A stretch of DNA of 20,471 bases from Herpomyces periplanetae (taxonomy: Eukaryota; Ascomycota; Laboulbeniomycetes; Herpomycetales; Herpomycetaceae). Below are positions 12,201 to 20,471 of the stretch, piece after piece. The notes beneath the pieces were generated by a model, which saw nothing but the letters and a program-made list of their open reading frames with translations, did no database searches and was not told where the DNA came from. The stretch lies in assembly GCA_009733715.1 (NCBI GenBank), contig WMKJ01000169.1:1-20471 (forward strand). The letters are read 5' to 3'. The translations under genes were made by a program, and so were the position numbers. Within the stretch, counting starts at the first letter, position 1. Each line of letters opens with the position of its first letter.

Positions 12201-13580
12201 AAATTATTCAGCATTCTCTCATTACTGCTCACTATCCGATCCTTTATCGTTTAACTCCGTCGGAACCAAGCTGTTACAATTGTTTCCACAATTTTATATT
12301 TGATGACTTCAATTATCACAACAATTTACAGTGCGTATGAGTCATTCTAATCCTGTCATAAATTATACTGAAAACTCCATTTTTCTGTACTTTGCAATAG
12401 CCTGGTTACCCTGAAATTTTATACTCCTAACTCCCTATATGTTTATATAATAACCACCAAAATTTCCATGATATCACACAGTGTATATAATCGCGGTTTC
12501 ACTCCAAATGTGGTGATAATCGTTTTACAGCATGTTTATATTAACTCTCGATATTCTGGTTCGTCAGATATCAAATTTTGAGTATGATCAGATGTATGAA
12601 TTTTGTAAATGAAAATTTTCTGGCAATTCAATTGTGAATAATTGTCAGTTTTGGAGTTATTTAATATTTAGTTCATAAAACGGTGTTTTTGAGGCTGGAT
12701 CTACCTTTGTATATGTTTGAATACTTTACTCCAATTTACACTACCAATTACCACGGAATGAAGTTGCACTACTTTTACAAAGGTTTAGGCGGTCTGGAAG
12801 GTTTTATTTTCTTACTGCTTGGGAACCCTTGATCCCTTAACAAAAACCCTACTAACTGATACTACGGGTCGCCCGTATCCAAATGATTCCCCTTGAATGC
12901 GTTGTTTACCATTGGTTATTTGGGCGCACCATGCACGTCTTTCTCTTTGTAATAGAAGACAGCCGCTTCTTCGTCTGTGTCTGTAGGTAACGGTATGTTA
13001 TTGTCTCTCCTGGCACTTTGTTTTTGCTTGTTCCGTGTCACTGCCTGTCACGCTCAGCAAGCGGCTTTTCTGACTCCTCTGGCGGTCTTCGAATAACGGT
13101 AAAACACTAGGATTTTTCTAGTATTGCTCTCTTACCATAAAAAATAATTACCTCATTCCCATTAGCTACTTGCGTCTGTCCCTTGTTGCAGCTTTTCGCT
13201 CAAAGATATCTATAAACAGACGTGTGGTTAGCAGCTGGCACTGCGGTGTTCGTTTCGCTCCACTTGAAAAAATGACGGGGATTAATGATGTTTCAATTTA
13301 AATCGGCCTAAAATTCTCAACTATAAATGGACGCCACTTCTCTTACATTTTTCCTCTTTTCATCAAGCTGGCAATCTCATTTCTCCCCTTTCTTTGTAAT
13401 AATTTAGTATTTCTTTGCTTAATTATATGTTTTATTGACTATACTTTTGTTAAAATAGCTGCGTTTGTATAATTCCCCGTTATAGAGTAAGACCACGTTT
13501 GGCATACAATGATGTTGTGTTTTTCTTAACTTACTGTCAGGAGCTATGAGTAATAGCTCTTTATTACATACTTAGCTTTT
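9206..13580. other. Spacer upstream of LCB2 with two G+C-richer islands
   Basis: The first part holds the LCB2 promoter; a palindromic GCACGTGC lies at 9642-9649, some 440 nt before the start codon. Island 1 (about 10.65-11.27 kb) has overlapping open frames of 64-101 codons on both strands but no recognisable product. Island 2 (about 12.89-13.28 kb) is pyrimidine-rich on the plus strand and has short open frames on the minus strand. The rest, including 11.3-12.8 kb, is A+T-rich without a supportable gene. Confidence 0.5.
9257..9261 (-). promoter_or_regulatory. Possible CCAAT box upstream of LCB2
   Basis: The plus strand reads CCAAT here, so the gene's own strand carries ATTGG about 52 nt before the proposed LCB2 start codon. 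CCAAT boxes bound by the HAP/CBF complex work in either orientation in ascomycete promoters. A five-base match is common by chance and no TATA box is obvious nearby, so this is only a candidate. Confidence 0.25.
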
Positions 13581-14185
13581 TTCATGTAAATGGTGCATAG
13601 ATAGCTGTGCTTATGTGGCACTAGCATTACTTTCATGGGAAATGTGCGAGCGTCGGAGCGTGAAGCTTTGCATCCGAGATGATACTTGGATAGTTCAAGC
13701 GCCTGCCAATTGGGAGCAGTTAGCTTCAATACTAAAGTGGCCGTAGCTAGCTACAGCTAGAGATGCATAGTCTTTGAGAGGCCTTAAGTAGTAGTCATTG
13801 CTGAGTAGAAAGAACTCATGCTCGTGATCGCAAAACAGGTAACTTTATAGGCTTTTGCCAATCATAATGGTAAGATTTTGAATTGCCATTACCGGATAAT
13901 GCTTTTAGTTCAGTTTTATTGTTATGGCTTCTAAATATTGCTCATACCACACCAGATATGCTACGAGTATTGCAGTTTGCAATGTTTGGGGGTAAACGAA
14001 TAGCGACTATTCTCTTCCAAGATGACATGTGCAGGTATGCTGTTTCCATATGCAAAGTTGTGATAGCCTATTCTACCAAGCTCAAGCTACAGGTAGTATC
14101 TGATGGGCTTATCTTGAAGAAGGCAAGATGGTTAAGGCTGGAAGTCCAAAGCGAAGATGAGGGAAGTATGGATTTTGCGGAGGCC
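13581..14185. repeat. Unclassified diverged repeat, copy A
   Basis: About 605 nt that align along their length with 14647-15420. Matching landmarks in order: a GTGCATAGATAG block (about 13592), a GGAGCAGTTAGCTTCAATAC block (about 13713), a stretch starting TTGCCAT with GACAATGCTTT-like sequence (about 13882), and a GAAGAAGGC block (about 14116). It is more G+C-balanced than the flanks. Both strands hold short broken frames that resemble their counterparts in copy B: on the plus strand LP..DNAF..V with LILKKA, on the minus strand SAKSI followed by an SNC-rich stretch. This suggests descent from a longer, possibly coding, element. I cannot name the family; no terminal repeats or target-site duplications are evident. 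Edges are approximate. Confidence 0.75.
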
Positions 14186-14646
14186 TTTACCCTGTAACTT
14201 CTAATTTAAGCCAGCCTTGATACCCTTTATATTGAGGCATTGCGGAATCAGCTTTGTTCTCGAGGAATATTTTTATTTTACTTTACTAAAATGTTCGACT
14301 AAGCAAATGTATTATAGTTGAACTTCTTTTGTCTTGCCTGGTCGACTTAGACAAAAGTGACCCGTAGCTTGTTAAGAAGATTGTCGTCCCTTAATTGTTT
14401 TAGTGAAATAGGACAAACGCCTTGTTTTTCCAGCTCATTCTTTCTCTTGCTTGTGTTGGGCCGTCCCCTATTTAAGACGACACGCTTTTTATTTTTCACG
14501 CTACTGCTCGTAGACAAGCCCTGCAACGTAATTGTGACCGTATGATTACAAAATAACGCCGTGAACAACACACTCTGCTGTTGTGATTTTATCTGCCTTG
14601 CCCCTGTTGGCAGTGATTCATAACTTTTCTCATACACTTAAGTAAC

Positions 14647-15420
14647 TTCACGTAGATAGTGCATAGATAGCAGGGTTTATGTATCTACCGTCGAGCGGGA
14701 GCTAACTTAAGTGCTGGCCTATGCGGCAACAGTATCATTTTCGTCGCGGCTACGCAGGCACTGGGGCGTGAAGCATTACTTCCGGAGTGCTATACGGATG
14801 GAGTCCAAGCGCCCACTACCTAGAGGAGTTAGTTTCAAGATGGTTACGCTAAGTTTACGGCTAGGGTGAGGGATAGGTAGTCTCTCGGCCGTATCAGGCA
14901 GAACTTGCTAATTGGCAAGTAGCCGATTATCCAGTGGTAAGGAGCAGGTAGCTTCAATACAATAATGATCGTAGATGGTTAGGGCTAGAAATGTGTAGTC
15001 TCCAAGCAACTGTCAGTAGTAATCGCTGATTAGTGAAGAACACCAATGCCTATGAACCCAAAGCAGGCAGTTTTGCTAGTTAAGCATCAATAGTCTGGGC
15101 TGGGTCTTAGATTGCCATCATCGGACAATGCTTTCGGCCAGGTTGTGTCGTTAAGGCATCTGAAAATTGCTCCAACTATACCAAATGCGCTATGAGTATT
15201 GAAGTTAGCAATACTTGAGGATGATCAAATCGTGATTGTCTTGCCTTTCGAGACAACTAAGTGGGCACTTATGCTGTTCGCATGTGCAAAGTCGGAGCAG
15301 CCCTGGCTGTTAAGCTGAAGCGACAGTTGGCAGTTAGTAGGATAATTCTGAAGAAGGCGAAGCAGTTCAGACTGAGAATACGAAGCAGAGACTTGAGGTA
15401 TGGACTTGGCCGAGCAAGAC
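14647..15420. repeat. Unclassified diverged repeat, copy B (with internal duplication)
   Basis: Second copy, in the same orientation as 13581-14185, about 460 nt after it. It opens with GTGCATAGATAG (about 14660), has a GGGGCGTGAAGC block where copy A has GGAGCGTGAAGC, and ends with the GAAGAAGGC block (about 15351) and an A+G-rich tail. Copy B is roughly 165 nt longer than copy A, mostly because a segment of about 110 nt occurs twice. The divergence between copies is large and spread evenly, implying an old duplication or two old insertions of one element. The 66-residue and 105-residue open frames here look like remnants or chance frames. Confidence 0.75.
14823..15050. repeat. Internal tandem sub-repeat in copy B (two units of about 110 nt)
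   Basis: Unit 1 (about 14823-14935) begins GAGGAGTTAGTTTCAA and contains GGTAGTCTCTCGGCC. Unit 2 (about 14941-15050) begins GGAGCAGGTAGCTTCAATAC and contains GTGTAGTCTCC. Both correspond to the single segment of copy A that starts near 13712 with GGAGCAGTTAGCTTCAATAC and contains GCATAGTCTTTGAGAGGCC. Unit 2 is closer to copy A at its start, so the duplication or an unequal exchange happened within copy B's lineage. Boundaries are estimated by eye. Confidence 0.55.
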
Positions 15421-18400
15421 AAACAGTCGAAAATTGTAGTTGTAGCTACACTTGCTTATTTACATTTTCTGGCGACTTGTTCTACCATGTACACTACGCA
15501 AGATGCAAAGTAGAGCCTAACGCGTATTGTTCACATATTGTTACCATCGACTACCATGGGAATGCAGCTTTAGAGTAAAATACTGTGGAGAGCGGAATTG
15601 GGGTTTGGATAAGGACTTTTAAACAGGAACTAACGGTGAGTTGAGGAGGAGCGGCTTCACCCATCAAGCTGCACAGATGTTATTAGACTTTCTCGGAAGT
15701 CAGATGACTCACTTTTCTGAATCTCGTCCTGTTGCTCAAAATTTGTAAGTTTCTTTAACTTAAATTAAGTGTATATACAGTTTAAGCGGAATTAAACAAA
15801 AAAAGTGATAAAAGTGGTGTTTTATTTATAACTTGCAACATTAATTGTGTGATCAAAACAAATCGAACTATATATTCAGTAGAGTATTCAAAGTGCATTT
15901 ATATAAGCAAATCAACTTTTACTATTGTATATTATTACAAGTCTAGCACTTAAGCTATTCACATACTTAATGAGCCAGTTACGTGATTAACCGTGCAGAT
16001 ATTTGCTCCATGAATCACATTCTAACTTTGAATTCACAACTGTTTTAATTTAGGGTTATATGTGGTGAGGTATATCGGGAACAGCATATCCTGATTTACT
16101 CCGGGTCCGGAAAACTAGCAACCCAATCACAGTTTCCCAATATCATTTATTCTTATCACCCTAACGCATACAGCTCTTCTAGCATTATATGATAGCGATT
16201 GGTAGTAGTCGTGCACTCGAGATACTTCAGCCACGATTCATCTTTAACCTGCCTGCCGAATTAATATATACAGCTTATATTGAAAAAGGTACACCGAAAA
16301 CTACTTATAGCAATGCCTTGTCTTAATTAGTCGTAACAACTTTCTTAAGACAAATACGTAGTACTATCATAATTACTTGGGGATGACTTATGCACGATCT
16401 TATGTATACCGATTGCACACTATAAACTAAACATAGTCTATTAGGTCGAGTCTGCCTGTTATTTAATTGTATGTTGATCAATTTGACATAGTTTACTTTA
16501 AGGGTGAATTAGTCGTATGTTGAAAGTGTCATTTTATCCTCAGTAGCATTGAGTCACACATCTCTAACATAAGATGTTAGGAATTTAACTACAATTCCAG
16601 ATGTGAAAAATCTGATATAAATCCACTCTGTCCAAATAAACTAAATTATAAGTCGAGGAATTAGTGGTGGTGCCTTTCAGACGATTTTGACAAATCATCT
16701 ATTCCTTTAGTCATAGCGTCCTCTTGGTTTGATCAACTGCTCTACAGATTACTGCTAAACAATTTTACAGGGTGCTACTCTGCAGCAGAAAAACTTGAAA
16801 ATAATATTCATGGTAGAAGGTAAAGCAGGGACATAAATGTGAATTAAAAATAACATAATAACAAAAGATTTTCTACACATTAGTTTATTATACGAAGTCT
16901 TTATACTGTTTCCAGCGTTGAAATTACCTAGTACATTTCTAATGTGTTTATCCTGCCATTGAAATGCCTCAAATGATAAATGTGCTATGTTGTTCTATTT
17001 AAACTAGGTATTCCATAACGTTTCATGCTCCCATCGCTTTTAACCTGCTATGCATCCGGGAAACACCCAACTCTGAATTTGTTCACGATAATAATATTTC
17101 ATGTGTATTTAGAATTGTCGAGATAACTAAAGCTAGGAGTCTTTCAGATTTGGATAGTAATTTAGTGGTTTAATTAAGGTAAAACAATAAACATACAGAT
17201 CTATGTACATAATAGGAATGCGAGATGAAAATTTTTATGCAGTTCTCTACCTCGGATCTCTGGTGTTTTGATGTACCTTAATTCCCATTCGGGGAGAGGT
17301 TTCGAGATCAATTTGAACATCAATAAGTTCAGTTATTGTCATAGTTTAATTTCGGCCCATTACACTCTGTCAACATAAAGAAAGATTCCTTGCAATTTGA
17401 ACTGAGAATTGATATCTGTACCATTGTTGGAGAGTAAGGTAAGTAGAATTTTTTTATTTATAGCCATAATTCTGATGTACGTTATCTTGTACCTTGTTCT
17501 TATTTTGCAACGTTGACCCCAAGGATAGATATAGTATTTATTTATATGGTTTTATACTTAGTAAGAATTGAGTAAATTGACGACTTAAATACACAATTAC
17601 GTACGAGTTTTAAACCAAAATAAACAGGCTTACACACTTAATTACTGTCATTGTAAATACTTAAATCACATCTACTAAGGTGATATATGCGTAAACCGCC
17701 TATCTCGGCTAAAATTTTACAACTACTTATCAAATCTTCACACATATGACGATCAAATTACATAACATACAACTTGAGGAAACGCTTAAAAAACTACTAG
17801 CAGTTTAATTCCAATTACGGCCGAACCACGCGCAAGATCACAAGACCTAATGAGAATATGCCTTTAATAATGTGGTGGAAACGACATGGAAGTGCTCAGT
17901 AATAATCTAAAGAACTTAAAGTCACTATACAATGCATACTTTTATATAGTAATTACATCTGATGCACAGGAAAAGAATCCTCCGGCATAGCAATTGGATT
18001 AACCATAAGTTTTTTTTATTACATTTCCAGCATAGGAGTTGTAGATAATTGATAGGCTTATTTTAATTTCAACAGAGCCAGCGGCCTGTTATTGCAATTG
18101 TTATTACAATCCGTTTAAAACATCTTGTTTCTGATTTACAAGTAAAATATACGGATATCAAGGATAGGTGCAATGTACTGAGAATGCTGGCGAAACATAT
18201 TCGTACAAAAAGGCACAAGTGTAGATAATTTGGGTTCCCCTAGTGATGAACGCCATGGATTATCTATTTATCGACTTCTCTTACCATATTGTGGACGTAT
18301 AAAATTAGTTCGTTAAAATTAATCATTTAATGCCAAGCCGTAAGTTGCAGTGTTTACACCTTTAGCACATAATATTTAACTTATAAAACTATATGATTTT

Positions 18401-19423
18401 TCTCTAATGACAGATATTATTACAGATTAATCAATTTTATATTATCTATCTAAGCAATTTTAATATGTAGATTGGATCAGGTATGTATTGAAGTTTAAAA
18501 GATGATGCGGTTAAACTACACATGAGCATGTCTCTTCACGGTGTAGTACATTAAACCCATACTGGAAATTCACGAGACCTGTAGTCTATTACTAATGTGC
18601 TTGTGTGAATAAACTCTGGGGGGCAGGCAGCATAATTACTAAAAATTATAATATTTTACGGTGAGGGCTGTGAAATTATTTGACTCAAGTATAAATTACG
18701 TTTTCTGATTCTTAATCATGTTCTGCAAAGTATAGTGTTTTTAAGTATACAAAAATATTTCAAGTATTTAAACCGGACATAAAAACATTGTAAATCATTA
18801 CAAGTTGAGCGGTACTAGGAGACTTACATGTTAAGACTAAAACATTTAGAAGTAATTATTATGTGAACATTACAGTATTATCGAAAATCCAATATTAAAT
18901 TTAAATATACACATAAGATTTGAATTTTTCTATCATGAAAAATTAAACAGCCTTAGAAGAATTATTATGTTTAATATTGCGTCAACTACATATTACTATT
19001 AATAAATTTTGCAAAACGCACTCAAACAATTTTGCTGAAATCCTAATTAACAGCGATGATAACATCAAGAAAACTTACTAATCCGCCACTAAAAGACTAG
19101 AAAATGTAAGAAACACAAAACGAACAACTCGAAATTTTTTAGGAAAATCATCCAACTTCCATCCTATTAAGCTCATGTATTAGCGAACTGAGAGGTAGAC
19201 TGATTTTATTTAGATTATTAGCCGACTTCTGAAACACTGTTGAGATTTTTGCTTTTGTCGAATAAATATTTGGGAGAATAAGCTGGTAAGTAAGAGTATA
19301 CGGTTTTAGTATGACAGTAATTTTTAATAGGAACCTAAACTTCACTAAATAACTATTTTGCATCAAAGGGGCAGTGGAGTTTATTTTGAGTGGTTAATTA
19401 AGTACCCTGACTACACTGATCTC
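15421..19423. other. Gene-free A+T-rich spacer before VTC1
   Basis: Four kilobases with stops in every frame; the longest frame is a 72-codon minus-strand one overlapping the VTC1 5' region, with no family resemblance. Apart from the dispersed repeat copy near 16.8 kb I see no gene, RNA gene or ordered repeat. The last few hundred bases should contain the VTC1 promoter, but no clear TATA, CCAAT or CACGTG element stands out. Confidence 0.55.
16702..16830. repeat. Old dispersed repeat, copy 2
   Basis: Partner of 4193-4322, in the same orientation and about 12.5 kb away, on the other side of LCB2. The core lies at 16761-16825. It contains no ORF and no obvious terminal structure, so it is probably the decayed remnant of an interspersed element rather than a functional site. 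Confidence 0.55.
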
Positions 19424-19888
19424 ATGACGACTCAACCTTTCATAAACGTTTCTTCAGGTGATTTTACCAAATGTTCTTTTGGTGAATTAAATACGAACAA
19501 GTTATTTTTACTGATATTTTTATGGCTCGCTAAAATTCTACTAGGCAAAAAGATTACTCTTGCAAAAAATGTGGAGCCTAAAATTTATTTCGCTAATGAA
19601 AGAACATTTCTTTCATGGTTGAACTATTCAGTCATTCTCGGAGGCCTCGCCGTTGGACTATTAAATTTTGGCGATGGAATTGCTCGTACTAGCGCATCAC
19701 TCTTTACTGCTGTGGCAGTGTCAGCGATTCTCTATTCCCTCTTTACATTTCACTGGAGGGCCCGCTCAATACGACAACGAAGCCCAAATGGATTTGATGA
19801 CCTTTGGGGCCCCACACTACTTGCTGCTATACTAGTTGCCGCCATAAGCTTAAATTTTTGCTTAAGAATAGCATCCCGCCAGGATTGA
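19424..19888 (+). CDS. VTC1: Vacuolar transporter chaperone subunit 1 (VTC1), two exons
   Basis: Small membrane subunit of the VTC complex, which makes inorganic polyphosphate from ATP on the cytosolic face and passes it into the vacuole. Model: join(19424..19457, 19545..19888), 125 residues; yeast Vtc1 has 129. The whole protein is one DUF202-type domain with three predicted membrane segments (about residues 34-53, 62-80 and 100-118). Seen: [18 protein letters not shown] (21-38), [13 protein letters not shown] (43-55), [11 protein letters not shown] (80-90) and DDLWGPTLL (96-104). Lys24, Arg31 and Arg83, known as pore-lining in yeast Vtc1, are at the same positions. The ATG at 19424 is chosen because after splicing it gives a 12-residue leader, [12 protein letters not shown], before KKI, matching the length of the yeast leader MSSAPLLQRTPG. 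The frame is also open upstream of this ATG, but that part has no family resemblance. I see no CACGTG Pho4-type box in the 500 nt upstream. Confidence 0.94.
   Translation: MTTQPFINVSSGDFTKCSFGELNTNKLFLLIFLWLAKILLGKKITLAKNVEPKIYFANERTFLSWLNYSVILGGLAVGLLNFGDGIARTSASLFTAVAVSAILYSLFTFHWRARSIRQRSPNGFDDLWGPTLLAAILVAAISLNFCLRIASRQD
19458..19544 (+). other. Spliceosomal intron of VTC1 (87 nt, frame-preserving)
   Basis: The donor is GTGATT at 19458, a weak variant of the fungal consensus. Branch candidates are CTGAT (19511-19515) or CTAAA (19530-19534), and the acceptor is CTACTAG ending at 19544. It is a phase 1 intron splitting the codon of Gly12. Its removal aligns the leader with yeast Vtc1 without a gap. 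The intron is 87 nt (3 x 29) with no in-frame stop. A second donor, GTGAAT at 19482, is also in phase and would leave eight extra residues. Confidence 0.8.
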
Positions 19889-20471
19889 TGTATTGATCCG
19901 CTGATAATATTAATTCGGTACATAATGTGTAAAAATTCATCAAATTGGTCATTCTTCCGCGCTAATCAGCAGTCTAATATTTTTATGATGGCAGAACGTC
20001 CTGCCATAATTTATACAATAATAACTATAAATATGGCGCTGTTTTTCTAAATTCTCAAAAGCAATTATGCGTATAAAGCAGAAAATAATACCGCTTCGTG
20101 TAGATGGCTTAAAACAAGCAAGCTACGATAAGTTAATTTTCCATAACATGTATTTATTCAAAATATAAGTTAATGAAGAGTTATTTGCACTTTCACATAA
20201 AGCTTAGGATTACAGTATACAGCACAATTAACTCTAAAAGTATAAGTTCATATTAAACAATTTTAACAAATCTATAATAAAACACCAATCAACAGGAACG
20301 AAAGAAGGTGAAATCAGATTCGCCAGCTGGTCTTAACACATTCCATGTGAAATGACTGTAATAACCTCTTAGTGGTGAGACCAGCATTAAAAACGGGTTC
20401 ACGATCAAATCTCAATCGACGGTATCAATGAAGCGTGTAACGAACTTCCCTAGTATTGGTACTTAATGCAA
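19889..20471. other. Downstream flank of VTC1
   Basis: A+T-rich sequence after the VTC1 stop with no open frame of note. Besides the 7-bp hairpin listed separately, GCTGGTCT (20326-20333) and AGACCAGC (20378-20385) form an 8-bp inverted pair with a 44-nt gap. Several AATAA-like strings (for example near 20275) could serve in 3'-end formation but cannot be ranked by eye. Confidence 0.5.
19988..20007. repeat. Short hairpin 100 nt downstream of VTC1
   Basis: ATGGCAG (19988-19994) and CTGCCAT (20001-20007) form a perfect 7-bp stem with the loop AACGTC. It would fall in or just after the VTC1 3' untranslated region, with A+T-rich sequence on either side. No eukaryotic terminator function is implied. 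Confidence 0.4.

Noticed and set aside
2601-12700. Shared 14-mer TTTTGAGGCTGGAT near 2601 and 12687
   Set aside because: The match does not extend on either side; one such match is expected by chance in a window this size.
5930-17480. Similar donor-like GGTAAGT contexts near 5943, 10173 and 17436
   Set aside because: The shared strings are short (9-12 nt), within chance expectation, and no exons can be attached to them.

Overview
The window looks like nuclear DNA of a filamentous ascomycete fungus, probably Pezizomycotina. Three things point there: a fungal-type serine palmitoyltransferase subunit (LCB2), a fungal-type vacuolar transporter chaperone subunit (VTC1), and short introns (58 and 87 nt) with CTGAC/CTGAT-type branch sites. 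The lineage below that level is inference. The window is gene-poor: only two host genes can be supported, and most of the sequence is A+T-rich (by eye nearly two thirds) with stops in all frames.

Layout: 1-7176 has no supportable gene. It holds a more G+C-balanced stretch at about 1.46-2.8 kb, a perfect 10-bp inverted repeat built on two CACGTG boxes (3124-3151), one copy of an old dispersed repeat (about 4.19-4.32 kb) and a small hairpin (6178-6201). LCB2 lies on the minus strand at 7177-9205. I model it as two exons, because the conserved reading frame has no ATG ahead of its first conserved block. A 5' exon (9041-9205) joined across a 58-nt intron supplies a start.

9206-13580 is intergenic, with two G+C-richer islands (about 10.65-11.27 and 12.89-13.28 kb) in which I recognise no gene. 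13581-15420 carries two diverged tandem copies of an unclassified repeat of about 0.6-0.8 kb, the second enlarged by an internal duplication. 15421-19423 is again A+T-rich spacer, with the second copy of the dispersed repeat at about 16.70-16.83 kb. VTC1 lies on the plus strand at 19424-19888 with one 87-nt intron. The last 580 bases are downstream spacer.

LCB2 and VTC1 point away from each other, about 10.2 kb apart. They serve unrelated jobs: sphingoid-base synthesis at the endoplasmic reticulum, and polyphosphate synthesis and transport at the vacuole. There is no sign of co-regulation or of a gene cluster. Sharp points of interest are the splice signals: a TAGTAG tandem acceptor in LCB2, where the proximal choice would create an immediate stop, and a frame-preserving, stop-free VTC1 intron that would encode a hydrophobic insert if retained. 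I did not find a new multi-gene system here.
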